DNA from: an uncultured Prevotella sp.
GTDB taxonomy: Bacteria; Bacteroidota; Bacteroidia; Bacteroidales; Bacteroidaceae
Direction: 5' to 3'
Length of the DNA: 49,412 nt
Assembly (NCBI GenBank): GCA_937906495.1
Contig: CALCVT010000038.1
Location: forward strand, 1 to 49,412
Shown here: positions 34,196-41,855 of the stretch, in pieces
Layout of the letters: each line of letters begins with the position of its first letter
How positions within the stretch are numbered: position 1 is the first letter of the stretch
Made by a program: the position numbers and the translations under genes
The notes under the pieces: generated by a model
The model's input: only the letters and a program-made list of their open reading frames with translations
Told to the model about the DNA's origin: nothing
The model's database searches: none

Positions 34196-34543
34196 CTACC
34201 GGTTTGCTTCTTTGTCGAGCCGGATGGTGGAGTAGGCTTCGAGCTGTGTGGCTATCATGAGGGTTACTTTCCACTCGTCTGCGTTAAAGGGGCGCAGGTT
34301 CAGGTGGCTTGTAAACATGAGTGCGGCAGTAACGAGTAGCATAAGGGCTCCCAGGAGTTGTTGGCGCCGTAGTCGTTTGATAACAAGGTTAGTGCCTTCG
34401 TAGCGGTCGGACATTTGTATGGAGCAGAACAGCAGGGCTCCTGCCGTAAAAACGTAGGGAGCTATGGTTGGTATGAAGAGTGGGAGTGCTGCACCGGTAA
34501 CCAGCAGCAAACCACCTGCCCGGAATAGATAGGTGCGAAGCAT
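34196..34543 (-). CDS. Small membrane protein, function unknown
   Basis: This 115-residue protein has three to four predicted helices: about 7-22, 26-43, 62-80, and possibly a short one after the loop. It starts LRTYLFRAGGLLLVTGAALPLF. The loop after helix two is charged (QMSDRYEGTNLVIKRLRRQQLL). The C-terminal segment (MIATQLEAYSTIRLDKEANR) is likely cytoplasmic. I do not recognise a named family. It follows the DivIC/FtsB-like gene on the same strand with a 168-base gap. Confidence 0.7.
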   Translation of the reverse strand: MLRTYLFRAGGLLLVTGAALPLFIPTIAPYVFTAGALLFCSIQMSDRYEGTNLVIKRLRRQQLLGALMLLVTAALMFTSHLNLRPFNADEWKVTLMIATQLEAYSTIRLDKEANR

Positions 34544-34711
34544 AAGTCGGAAAGTAAATGTGTTATAACTGATTGGATGTAGGCTTATGTGAATTTTGTG
34601 GAGATGCAGCAGTTGCGGTCTGCACAGAGGTTAGAGTATTACAACGATGTAGTGTTGGCATTGTAAGCCTGCCGTTGTTAAAAGGGAAAGAGGTTATTTA
34701 GGGAAGAAGGG

Positions 34712-35008
34712 TTATTTAATAATGAACACGTCTTCGTCTTCAGTCTTCATATAAAGGTGTACGCGCGCCACTCGTTCAAGAGCTGCCTGGTTGTGTTTCA
34801 GTTCTTCGTAATCGCGTGTATCATTTTCATAGCGCAACTCATAGGCTTTAATTTCTCGGCGGAGTGCTTCGTTCTGTTGGTACAGCTGATAGGTGTTCCA
34901 AAAACTATTGGTATCGAGAAAGCCTACGTAGATTAAGAATATGATTATGGACCACAATATTTTGTTTCGTATAAACGAGATGCAGATTCTCTTTAGTTTT
35001 TTTCCCAT
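34712..35008 (-). CDS. FtsB/DivIC-type septum formation initiator
   Basis: This 98-residue bitopic protein has a single membrane helix (about 13-35; LWSIIIFLIYVGFL) and a periplasmic coiled coil (about 43-80; YQLYQQNEALRREIKAYELRYENDTRDYEELKHN). It ends in VHLYMKTEDEDVFII, the short conserved tail in the family. It should act in the FtsB/FtsL/FtsQ division subcomplex. The frame is open upstream to 35110, but the ATG at 35008 is chosen because a -7 element (35108-35115, minus) would put the transcript start near 35101. Confidence 0.87.
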   Translation of the reverse strand: MGKKLKRICISFIRNKILWSIIIFLIYVGFLDTNSFWNTYQLYQQNEALRREIKAYELRYENDTRDYEELKHNQAALERVARVHLYMKTEDEDVFIIK

Positions 35009-35107
35009 GATGTTTATGAGGGTGTAGGTAGTACGAGTAAAGCAATATGGACGGACTGCTGTAAGTCTTAATTTGGCATAGCTGTTGTTATAGCGCCCAT
35101 TCGTTTG

Positions 35108-35115
35108 CAAAGATA
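35108..35115 (-). promoter_or_regulatory. -7 element for the FtsB/DivIC gene
   Basis: The complement reads TATCTTTG. A CAAA 12 bases further upstream (35128-35131) is closer than a normal -33 element. Transcription would begin near 35101. Confidence 0.5.
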
Positions 35116-35129
35116 CCGAATGGAAGGCA

Positions 35130-35167
35130 AAGCAGGAAAGAAAACGTTTTGTTTTTCTTTCCTGCTT
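35130..35167 (-). terminator. Stem-loop after queF
   Basis: A perfect 15-bp stem, AAGCAGGAAAGAAAA (35130-35144) with TTTTCTTTCCTGCTT (35153-35167), lies about 90 bases downstream of the queF stop. It overlaps the upstream edge of the next gene's promoter, so it marks the end of the queuosine operon. Confidence 0.75.
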
Positions 35168-35257
35168 GAGGGTTTCATCGAATACAATAGGCTTTACTTT
35201 GTGAGTTCAGTTACTATGCCTATGTTTGGCATTAGGCATAATGGGGTATAAAAGGAA

Positions 35258-35713
35258 CTATAAGTCGTGTTGTTGCAGTCGGTATTCAGCTAATTTTTCG
35301 TATTTTGTACCTGGCTGTCCGTAGTTGGCATAGGGATAGATGCTGATGCCGCCACGCGGAGTAAATAGTCCTGTAACCTCTATGTATTTGGGATTCATGA
35401 GTTTAACCAAATCCTTCATAATGATGTTGATGCAATCTTCGTGAAAGTCACCATGGTTACGGAAACTGAAAAGGTAGAGTTTCAGACTTTTGCTTTCGAC
35501 CATGTGCTTGCCAGGTATGTAGGCAATGCGTATTTCGGCAAAGTCAGGTTGTCCGGTAATGGGGCATAGGCTGGTAAATTCCGGGCAGTTAAAGCGTACC
35601 CAATAGTCGTTTTCCGGATGTTTGTTTTCAAAGGTTTCGAGCACCTCAGGTGCATAGTCGCTTTTGTATTCGGTCTTACGGCCTAGAGCCTGTAGGGTTA
35701 AGTCGTCGCGCAT
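35258..35713 (-). CDS. queF: NADPH-dependent 7-cyano-7-deazaguanine reductase
   Basis: This 151-residue enzyme reduces the nitrile of preQ0 to the amine of preQ1 in queuosine biosynthesis. It is the short, unimodular form of the T-fold family. The catalytic Cys is in FTSLCPITGQPDFAEI (C50), followed by the conserved Asp (D57). The substrate Glu is in KHMVESKSLKLYLFSFRNHGDFHEDC (E73), which is the QueF signature. FTPRGGISIYPYANYG is also typical. The start codon touches the stop of the EFR1-type gene, so both are surely on one transcript. Confidence 0.96.
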   Translation of the reverse strand: MRDDLTLQALGRKTEYKSDYAPEVLETFENKHPENDYWVRFNCPEFTSLCPITGQPDFAEIRIAYIPGKHMVESKSLKLYLFSFRNHGDFHEDCINIIMKDLVKLMNPKYIEVTGLFTPRGGISIYPYANYGQPGTKYEKLAEYRLQQHDL

Positions 35714-36541
35714 TTAAAGAAGGGTTACGTTGGGTTTGTTCTTTTTGAAGTTTTTGGCCAGAGGCTGTGCAAAAGGTGTATTTAAGCTGCGTGCTTGCTG
35801 GGGGCATCCTTTTACACAAGCTGCACACTTAATACATTTTGTGGCATCCGTAATTTGGGGCTTGCTGGCATCGATAGCTCCAGTGGGGCATAGTCTGGCA
35901 CAGCGTCCGCATCCGTTGCAGCGTGTAGCGTCAGCAGTAGGAGCAATTTTAATGGGATGCTTTTTCATTTTACGGCGGTAGCCTATAACAAACGATGCAA
36001 ATCGTAGCAAGTTGAGCCATCCGCTGTGTGGGCAAGTAAGTTTTGAGGCATCAATGGTTGAGGCTTGGCCCAGTTTTAATTTATTACCAATGAGTTTGCC
36101 AAATGTCCGTGCCTCGTCAAGGTCGGTGGCGTTAGGTCTGCCTGCGGCGATAGGTGTTTGTGGGGTTGAGTAGGAGTGTTCGCCCACAAAGGCAGCTGCA
36201 GCTATAACGTTGAAGCCTTTGGCTGTTAGAAAATTGCTCAACTCGCAGGGAGCTTTACCAAAGTCGCGGTTTCCGTAAAGGGTTACTACGACAGCAGGAG
36301 TTCCTTCGCCGCGCAAGCCTTCCAGACGTTTCAGGGCAATGGGTGCTACAGCACCACCATATACCGGTACGGCAGCAATGAGCAGTTCGTCAGACTGTAA
36401 CATGCGGCTGCCGTTTTGGTAGGTAACGTTTAGGCTTTGGCTATCGGTGGGTAGCCCGATGCCTTGAGCAATGGCTGTAGCTATTGCTTGCGAGGTATGA
36501 GTGGGTGAAAAGTAAGCTACAAAAGTTTGTTTGGGAAACAT
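35714..36541 (-). CDS. EFR1-type flavodoxin-ferredoxin fusion
   Basis: This 275-residue protein is a probable electron carrier. The N-terminal flavodoxin-like domain (about 1-160) has the FMN phosphate loop in YFSPTHTSQAIATAIAQGIG (about 10-29). The C-terminal domain has two 4Fe-4S clusters with motifs CNGCGRCARLCPTG and CIKCAACVKGCPQ (about 213-250). The family is labelled EFR1 in databases and its partners are not known. Here it sits between queC and queF, with zero spacing to queF. A role in feeding electrons to a queuosine-pathway step, such as the radical SAM enzyme QueE, is an attractive but unproven idea. Confidence 0.88.
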   Translation of the reverse strand: MFPKQTFVAYFSPTHTSQAIATAIAQGIGLPTDSQSLNVTYQNGSRMLQSDELLIAAVPVYGGAVAPIALKRLEGLRGEGTPAVVVTLYGNRDFGKAPCELSNFLTAKGFNVIAAAAFVGEHSYSTPQTPIAAGRPNATDLDEARTFGKLIGNKLKLGQASTIDASKLTCPHSGWLNLLRFASFVIGYRRKMKKHPIKIAPTADATRCNGCGRCARLCPTGAIDASKPQITDATKCIKCAACVKGCPQQARSLNTPFAQPLAKNFKKNKPNVTLL

Positions 36542-36597
36542 GTAGAAACTTGTTTAGGAGTTGGTAAGAGTTGTTGGTTGTTTCAAACTAATTATAT

Positions 36598-37308
36598 TTA
36601 GCCGCAAGCATGTGTTGCAAGGTTGGATAGAGGGGCGTGATGTTTTTTGAGTTCAAGGTATTGTTTGAGTCCTTCATTGCGTAACTGGCAGGCCGGACAA
36701 TGACCGCATCCTTGCCCCTTGATGCCGTTGTAGCAGGTCAGTGTTTCGTGGCGTACCAGGTCGAGCACACCCAACTGGTCGGCCAGAGCCCATGTTTCGC
36801 ATTTATCAATCCACATGAGGGGAGTATGTATAACAAACTGTTCATCCATAGCCAGGTTAAGGGTAACGTTAAGAGAACGTATAAAGGAGTCGCGGCAGTC
36901 GGGATAGCCCGAAAAGTCAGTTTGCGACACTCCTGTTACCAAGTGGCGAATGTTGCGTTCGCGGGCATAGACGGCAGCAATACTCATAAAAAACAGATTT
37001 CTACCCGGTACAAAGGTATTGGGGGGGCCAGCAGCCGGTTTTTTTTGATCCATGGTAATGGAACTGTCGGTAAGCGAGTTGTGTGCCAATGTACTTATAA
37101 AACTGACGTCCATTAAGTCAAAGTGTACGTTGGCTTGCTGAGCAATGGAACGGGCCACTTCAACTTCAAGCGCATGCTTTTGCCCGTAGTAAAAACAAAG
37201 GGCATGCACTTCAGTAAAGTGCTTTTTAGCCCAATAAAGACAAGTGGTAGAGTCTTGGCCGCCGCTGAACACTACCAGCGCACGGGTGTTGTCGAGTTTT
37301 TGTAGCAT
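36598..37308 (-). CDS. queC: 7-cyano-7-deazaguanine synthase
   Basis: This 236-residue enzyme turns 7-carboxy-7-deazaguanine into preQ0 with ATP and ammonia. The PP-loop SGGQDS (15-20) is preceded by a hydrophobic strand. A structural zinc site comes from four Cys near the C-terminus (C192, C201, C204, C207; CYNGIKGQGCGHCPAC). NTFVPGRNLFFMSIA and TGVSQTDFSGYPDCR are conserved substrate-site segments. The length is standard. It lies 56 bases upstream of the EFR1-type gene. Upstream is the duplicated transporter fragment, which widens the gap from the transporter gene to 451 bases. Confidence 0.96.
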   Translation of the reverse strand: MLQKLDNTRALVVFSGGQDSTTCLYWAKKHFTEVHALCFYYGQKHALEVEVARSIAQQANVHFDLMDVSFISTLAHNSLTDSSITMDQKKPAAGPPNTFVPGRNLFFMSIAAVYARERNIRHLVTGVSQTDFSGYPDCRDSFIRSLNVTLNLAMDEQFVIHTPLMWIDKCETWALADQLGVLDLVRHETLTCYNGIKGQGCGHCPACQLRNEGLKQYLELKKHHAPLSNLATHACG

Positions 37309-37424
37309 GATTAGTTAGGGTGTATATGGGGCCATAAACAGCACTGGCTGGTGTTACACTATGTTGCTATGGTCTTGTGTTTTGCTTTCGGTAGCAGTAA
37401 GGATTTTGCTGGATAAATTGTAAT

Positions 37425-37751
37425 TAGTGGGTTCAAAGGTCAAAAATTTTCCACGGGCTGTACGAGATGCCTTCATCGCGTGCATCCTGGTGTTCGGTTC
37501 GTTTTAGCAGGCGTACAACGCGTACGGTTAAGGGTAGAGCAATGATTTCGTACACCGTTTTGAGTATAACCTGATTTATCATGAGCAGGGGCATAACGTT
37601 CCAGGGTACAATGCCACCTAAAGCTAACGGAAAAAATACGAGCGAGTCGGCAGTTTCGCCTACGATGGTTGATGCAATAGCACGGAGTGAGAAGCGTTGG
37701 CCTTTGGGGGCATGTAGTTTCATGCGGCTCATTACGTAAGCATTCAGAAAA
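37425..37751. repeat. Tandem duplication, copy 1 (327 bp)
   Basis: Bases 37425-37751 are identical to 37752-38078 by base-by-base comparison. The unit starts at TAGTGGGTTC and ends at CATTCAGAAAA. The flanking bases differ (T before copy 1 versus A at the junction; G after copy 2 versus T at the junction), so the copy boundaries are exact and no microhomology is seen. Confidence 0.95.
37433..37751 (-). pseudogene. Headless C-terminal copy of the queuosine-precursor transporter
   Basis: Within copy 1 the frame encodes the last ~106 residues of the transporter, identical to the intact gene, including its stop codon at 37433-37435. An internal Met (37732) gives an open frame of 99 residues, but there is no promoter, and half of the membrane helices are missing. 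Translation, if any, would be by reinitiation after the intact gene's stop 28 bases upstream. It is most likely non-functional. Confidence 0.9.
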
Positions 37752-38078
37752 TAGTGGGTTCAAAGGTCAAAAATTTTCCACGGGCTGTACGAGATGCCTT
37801 CATCGCGTGCATCCTGGTGTTCGGTTCGTTTTAGCAGGCGTACAACGCGTACGGTTAAGGGTAGAGCAATGATTTCGTACACCGTTTTGAGTATAACCTG
37901 ATTTATCATGAGCAGGGGCATAACGTTCCAGGGTACAATGCCACCTAAAGCTAACGGAAAAAATACGAGCGAGTCGGCAGTTTCGCCTACGATGGTTGAT
38001 GCAATAGCACGGAGTGAGAAGCGTTGGCCTTTGGGGGCATGTAGTTTCATGCGGCTCATTACGTAAGCATTCAGAAAA
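37752..38078. repeat. Tandem duplication, copy 2 (327 bp)
   Basis: This copy is continuous with the 5' part of the intact transporter gene and carries its 3' end. Copy 1 is continuous with the original downstream flank. The 327-bp unit is a multiple of three, but the stop codon inside it prevents read-through into copy 1. Confidence 0.95.
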
Positions 38079-38470
38079 GAACCTATCAAGAAAGCAAGAA
38101 AAGAGGCTCCAGCAATACGGGGGGCTAACCCGAACATTTCATGAAAGCCCTGTTCTCCTTTCCAATAAGGTGCACCGGGAAGGGCATCGGCCAGCAGGCC
38201 AAAAACGACAAAAAGAAAATTCATTATAAAGCCCAGCCAAATTATCAAGCGTGTTCGGCGATAGCCCCACACTTCAACCAGGCAATCATTGATGATGTAT
38301 GAAACGGGAAAAACAATTAGCCCCGCTGTGAGTTCGAGCGGACCTAAAGTAACCTGTTTGGTTTCGAGCAAGTTTGCTGCAATAAGGCAGACACAGAACA
38401 GCACCCCTAACACCATAAAGGGGATGCTGACCATCGGGGCACGATGGGCAGAATTTAGTTTGTTAGTCAT
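37760..38470 (-). CDS. Queuosine precursor transporter (QPTR/YhhQ family)
   Basis: This 236-residue membrane protein is predicted to import preQ0 or preQ1. It has about six helices, and the family's charged and polar marks are visible: LTAGLIVFPVSYIINDCLVEVWGYRRTRLIIWLGF (about 48-82), FLIGSFLNAYVMSRMKLHAPKGQRFSLRAIASTIVGETADSLVFFPLA (about 130-177). The intact gene ends inside copy 2 of a tandem duplication. The leader carries a preQ1-I-like fold that ends five bases before the ATG. It is the first gene of a cluster with queC, the EFR1-type gene and queF, so import and synthesis of the same precursor are encoded together. Confidence 0.93.
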   Translation of the reverse strand: MTNKLNSAHRAPMVSIPFMVLGVLFCVCLIAANLLETKQVTLGPLELTAGLIVFPVSYIINDCLVEVWGYRRTRLIIWLGFIMNFLFVVFGLLADALPGAPYWKGEQGFHEMFGLAPRIAGASFLAFLIGSFLNAYVMSRMKLHAPKGQRFSLRAIASTIVGETADSLVFFPLALGGIVPWNVMPLLMINQVILKTVYEIIALPLTVRVVRLLKRTEHQDARDEGISYSPWKIFDL

Positions 38471-38506
38471 ATTTCTTGTTTTTTACGAGGTTTACCAAGC
38501 ACTCGG
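38471..38506 (-). promoter_or_regulatory. preQ1-I-like riboswitch in the transporter leader
   Basis: Read on the minus strand from 38506: stem P1 is CGAG (38505-38502) with CTCG (38489-38486). The 12-base loop between them reads TGCTTGGTAAAC. The tail is TAAAAAACAAG. The loop CTTG (38499-38496) is complementary to CAAG in the tail (38478-38475), giving the H-type pseudoknot of preQ1 class I aptamers. The A-rich tail and the 12-base loop ending in AAAC match known examples in layout. ATG follows the pseudoknot by four bases, so ligand binding would hide the ribosome landing site. The downstream gene is a queuosine-precursor transporter, which supports the call. P1 is short (4 bp). Confidence 0.75.
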
Positions 38507-38588
38507 AGTTTAAGATGCCGCCATATCACGCCAATAGACCATGCAAAGCCGTAGCGGAAAATCTGAGCCAGCTAAACTCACCGGGCTG

Positions 38589-38596
38589 CAAAAGTA
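38589..38596 (-). promoter_or_regulatory. Candidate -7 element of the queuosine cluster
   Basis: The complement reads TACTTTTG, a match to TAnnTTTG. It would start transcription near 38582 and give a leader of about 110 bases ending in the preQ1-I-like fold. No good -33 element is visible. Confidence 0.5.
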
Positions 38597-38714
38597 CAAT
38601 TTTTTTTGCAGCTTGAACAGCCTCGAAGGCTATATAATATTCGATTTATGGCCACAAGTAGTTATACAATATATTTTGGTCGTTGGGTTGTGTAGCAAAA
38701 GCTTGGCTTTAGCG

Positions 38715-38746
38715 TTTGTCCGAAACTATATAATTAGCTACCTTTG
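38715..38746 (+). promoter_or_regulatory. Consensus promoter of the two-component operon
   Basis: TTTG (38715-38718), a 20-base spacer and TACCTTTG (38739-38746) match both elements. The start of transcription would be near 38753. Confidence 0.75.
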
Positions 38747-38915
38747 CATAAAAGCCTATTAGCTTTGTTCAATTTGTTTAATGGTGCGGGCAGCAATGTG
38801 TGCCGCCATCGGGAGGATAACAGCTCCCTCTCCTCAAAAAAAGAGTAGCAGCAAAAGATATAGGCAGTTAATTAAGTATTGTTGCCGGTTTTTCCGACGT
38901 GATGAATAAATAATT

Positions 38916-39596
38916 ATGAAGGTACTGATTGTTGAAGATGATGCCGATTTGCGCGAGATTATAGAAAAATCGCTCGTTAAAGAGCGCTATGTGGTAGAAA
39001 CAGCTCCCAATTACCGCACAGCACGCCAGAAAGCGCTGGTATACGAATACGATTGCATCCTGCTCGATATCATGCTTCCTGATGGAAATGGACTTGACCT
39101 TTTGCGAGAGTTGCAGCAGGCAGACCGTGCAATGCCCAATGTAATCATATTATCGGCTAAAGATTCCATTGAGGATAAAGTGGCAGGGCTTGATTGGGGG
39201 GCCGACGACTATTTGCCCAAGCCTTTCCATTTGGCCGAACTGCATGCACGCCTTAAAAGTGTGTTGCGCCGCAGGCAGCGTGATGGGGGCTTGGTGTTGC
39301 GGGTGGGCAATGTATGTGTACATCCCGATAAATTTAAAGTCGAAATAGGTGACCATCCTGTTGAACTAAGCCGTAAGGAATATGATATTCTGGTCTATTT
39401 TATAAATCGTCCGGGGCGTTTGGTTGAAAAGCAGTTGTTGGCTGAAGCTGTTTGGGGCGACTCTATTGACCAGGCCGATAATTTTGATTTTATTTATGCC
39501 CAACTCAAAAACCTGCGAAAGAAACTCAAGGAGGCCGGTGCTACAATCGAACTAAAAACAGTTTATGGTTTTGGATATAAACTTACCGAGTTTTGA
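38916..39596 (+). CDS. OmpR-family response regulator
   Basis: This 226-residue protein is a DNA-binding two-component regulator. The receiver domain (1-118) has the acidic pair EDD (7-9), the phosphoacceptor D51 in CILLDIMLPDGNG, and the switch Lys in YLPKPF. The C-terminal winged helix (about 128-225) has the expected PVELSRKEYDILVYFINRPGRLVEKQLLAEAVWGD and the final YGFGYKL. It is followed 48 bases later by a histidine kinase gene, so the two form a pair. The nearby PepSY-like genes are plausible targets, by position only. Confidence 0.95.
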   Translation: MKVLIVEDDADLREIIEKSLVKERYVVETAPNYRTARQKALVYEYDCILLDIMLPDGNGLDLLRELQQADRAMPNVIILSAKDSIEDKVAGLDWGADDYLPKPFHLAELHARLKSVLRRRQRDGGLVLRVGNVCVHPDKFKVEIGDHPVELSRKEYDILVYFINRPGRLVEKQLLAEAVWGDSIDQADNFDFIYAQLKNLRKKLKEAGATIELKTVYGFGYKLTEF

Positions 39597-39644
39597 CAAC
39601 ACTTGTATTGGTCGTACTCTTACTCTCAACAAATTAACAAGCCT

Positions 39645-40949
39645 ATGCGTTTGCTCCATATAACAACCCTTCGTCTGTCAATGCTCGCAGCCTTTATGCT
39701 CACCTTTTGGTCGGTCTTTTTTTATTTTACAATGATGGATGAAATTACCGACGAAATAGACGACTCGCTCGAGGACTATGCAGAGATGATTATTGTGCGT
39801 TCATTGCGGAACGACCCTTTGCCTCGCAGTGCAAACGGCACAAATAATTACTATTACCAACGAGAGGTATCGGCCGATTATGCACGCCACACTCCGCATA
39901 TAAGCTATGCCGACCGCAATATTTATCTTGATGCTAAAAAAGAGATTGAGCCGGCGCGTGTGCTTACCTATATATATATGCGTGATAACGGGAGTTACGT
40001 GGAACTGGTTGTAGCTACACCCAATATCGATAAAGCCGATTTACGCGAAGCAATTGCTTTTTGGATTGCTTTTCTGTATGTTATGCTCATGCTGAGTATT
40101 GTTGCAGCTAATTTATGGGGAATAAGGCATACGATGCGTCCACTGACAAAGTTGCTGGCATGGCTTGACAGCTATAGGTTGGGACAAATAAACAATCCGC
40201 TCAACAACCCCACTCGCATTCATGAATTCAAAAGACTGAACGAAACCGTAGAGCGGAGTATGAAGCGTGGCGAGGAACTCTATGAGCAGCAAAAAGTTTT
40301 TGTGGGTAATGCTTCGCACGAAATGCAAACACCAATAGCTGTATGCCAAAATCGTATTGAATTGCTGATTGATGAGGATGGATTGAGCGAACAGCAAATG
40401 GGTGAATTGCTCAAGATTAAGAGTACGCTCGGAAGATTGGCCCGGTTGAACAAGTCGTTGTTACTGTTGTGCAAAATTGAAAATGGGCAATATGATGAGG
40501 CTAAACCACAAAATCTTGCCCAAATAATTCAAAGTCTATTACCCGATTACGAGATGGTATATGCAAGTCAAGGTATACGTACACAAGTGCAGGTTAATAA
40601 CCCTTTTGAGGTGATGATGGACGAGAGCATGGCAATAACTTTAGTGTCGAACCTGCTTAAAAATGCTTATGTACATAATGTACCGCAAGGTCGGGTGCAG
40701 GTGCAGGTTAGCAGCCAGAAACTCGTAATACGAAATACAGGCCAAGAATGTGCGCTCGATGAAGAGCGAATTTTTCAACGTTTTTACCATGCAGCTGATA
40801 AGCAAAATTCTACCGGCTTAGGTTTGGCGCTGGTTGAGGCTATATGCAAACGCAATGCGTTGAACATAACTTATCGGTTTGAGCAAGGATACCATGTATT
40901 TGAACTGCGGCGGCATTCGCAACAGAAATTTATTACTATGCAAGCGTAG
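39645..40949 (+). CDS. Membrane sensor histidine kinase
   Basis: This 434-residue kinase has two membrane helices (about 11-31 and 137-158) around a 105-residue periplasmic sensor domain with no recognised ligand. The dimerisation/phosphoacceptor domain contains H225 in GNASHEMQTPIAVCQNRIELL. The ATPase domain has the N box (LVSNLLKNAYVHN) and the G2 box (STGLGLALVEAICKR). The G1 box reads RNTGQE rather than DxGxG, and the segment between the boxes is short, so ATP binding may be unusual. The ATG at 39645 is chosen because the frame upstream starts only with TTG. Partner is the response regulator just upstream. Confidence 0.93.
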   Translation: MRLLHITTLRLSMLAAFMLTFWSVFFYFTMMDEITDEIDDSLEDYAEMIIVRSLRNDPLPRSANGTNNYYYQREVSADYARHTPHISYADRNIYLDAKKEIEPARVLTYIYMRDNGSYVELVVATPNIDKADLREAIAFWIAFLYVMLMLSIVAANLWGIRHTMRPLTKLLAWLDSYRLGQINNPLNNPTRIHEFKRLNETVERSMKRGEELYEQQKVFVGNASHEMQTPIAVCQNRIELLIDEDGLSEQQMGELLKIKSTLGRLARLNKSLLLLCKIENGQYDEAKPQNLAQIIQSLLPDYEMVYASQGIRTQVQVNNPFEVMMDESMAITLVSNLLKNAYVHNVPQGRVQVQVSSQKLVIRNTGQECALDEERIFQRFYHAADKQNSTGLGLALVEAICKRNALNITYRFEQGYHVFELRRHSQQKFITMQA

Positions 40950-41217
40950 GGCTTGTTTTCTGCTTCATTTTTCTGATATGCGATAGGTAAATTTGTTGTA
41001 CCCTAGCGCAAAGGCCATGTATGTTGCTATGCACGGTGTGTTGAATTATTTACATCGGTTTTGCGAGTCAAACCTAAAGGGGGTGTACACGTGCAACCAG
41101 TGTCAACTTTTTGCTCTGTGCATACAGACTGTTTGCTAAGGTGGTTTTATAAGGAATACAAGGGGCATAGCATGAGGAACGAATCTTTGGTCGTAAGGGC
41201 TGGATATTGGAATAGCT

Positions 41218-41238
41218 CATTTTTTTTCAAAAAAAATG
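41218..41238. promoter_or_regulatory. Perfect 21-base A/T palindrome upstream of the PepSY-like gene
   Basis: The sequence is CA, eight T, C, eight A, TG, a perfect inverted repeat with one central base. It ends 43 bases before the -7 element of the next gene. It may be intrinsically bent DNA or a binding site. Confidence 0.6.
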
Positions 41239-41281
41239 CGTGCAGCTATCACTTTTTCAGAATGCTTTCAGATTTGTCCGC

Positions 41282-41289
41282 TACTTTTG
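41282..41289 (+). promoter_or_regulatory. -7 element of the PepSY-like gene
   Basis: The sequence TACTTTTG matches TAnnTTTG. The -33 region is weak, which is common for promoters that need an activator. The start codon is 42 bases downstream. Confidence 0.55.
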
Positions 41290-41331
41290 CATCAGAAACA
41301 AGAAATACAAACCCTTTAAATAGAAATGATT

Positions 41332-41781
41332 ATGACACGTTCAATCAAAGCCACTTTGGCCACTTTGCTTTTTGCATTTATATTTGTATTATCGGCTCAA
41401 GCCGATAAGGATACCCCCATCAGTGTTAATCAACTGCCGCACACAGCCCAGAGTATTCTGAAAAAGAGTTTCTCGGGGGTTAAGGTAGCTTTGGCTAAAA
41501 AAGAATCAGACTTGATAGGTAAGAGTTATGAAGTAATTTTTACGAATGGCGATAAAATAGAGTTTGACGGAAACGGGAAGTGGACTGACATCTCGTGTAA
41601 GAAAACTTCAGTTCCTGCTTCGCTGCTACCAGGCGCTATCACGAATTATGTGATTCAAAACTATGGGCGTGTACGCATCGTAGAAATTGACCGCGACCGT
41701 CGTGGGTATAGTGTGCAACTATCAAATGGAATTGAACTCGATTTCGACAAGAGTTTCCGCTTGATGAATATTGACAATTAA
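41332..41781 (+). CDS. Exported PepSY-like protein (DUF2874 type), single domain pair
   Basis: This 149-residue protein has a signal peptide (residues 1-24, FVLSAQA). Two PepSY-like repeats follow. The first is about 30-90 (ISVNQLPHTAQSILKKSFSGVKVALAKKES...YEVIFTNGDKIEFDGNGKWTDI). The second is about 91-149 (VPASLLPGAITNYVIQNYGRVRIVEIDRDRRGYSVQLSNGIELDFDKSF). Family members are periplasmic and are often placed beside two-component systems in Bacteroidetes; their ligand is not known. The ATG at 41332 and the one two codons earlier (41326) are equally good. It is followed by a lipoprotein with the same fold. Confidence 0.85.
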   Translation: MTRSIKATLATLLFAFIFVLSAQADKDTPISVNQLPHTAQSILKKSFSGVKVALAKKESDLIGKSYEVIFTNGDKIEFDGNGKWTDISCKKTSVPASLLPGAITNYVIQNYGRVRIVEIDRDRRGYSVQLSNGIELDFDKSFRLMNIDN

Positions 41782-41855
41782 AGTCTTAAAAAGTAGAGTA
41801 GGACAGAGAATGAGTAGATAACCTCACCGTATAATAACATTTAAGTATCAGACCT

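Larger units (their letters stand above)
38471..38915. other. Divergent intergenic region (transporter / response regulator)
   Basis: These 445 bases contain the riboswitch-like leader and a -7-like TACTTTTG for the minus strand (complement of 38589-38596). On the plus strand there is a consensus promoter (38715-38746) and a leader of about 160 bases before the response regulator. That leader can form ATGG-GCGG/CCGC-CAT (38781-38808 region). No other gene is supported. Confidence 0.6.
40950..41331. other. Intergenic region before the PepSY-like genes
   Basis: These 382 bases hold a CA-T8-C-A8-TG palindrome (41218-41238) and a -7 element (41282-41289). A few GTGTACAC-type words lie near 41083-41090. 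No gene is supported. Confidence 0.5.

Noticed and set aside
37309..37432. Second preQ1 riboswitch in front of queC
   Set aside because: The leader has an ACTAA close to the start codon but lacks the A-rich tail and P1 stem; the duplication does not carry the aptamer either.
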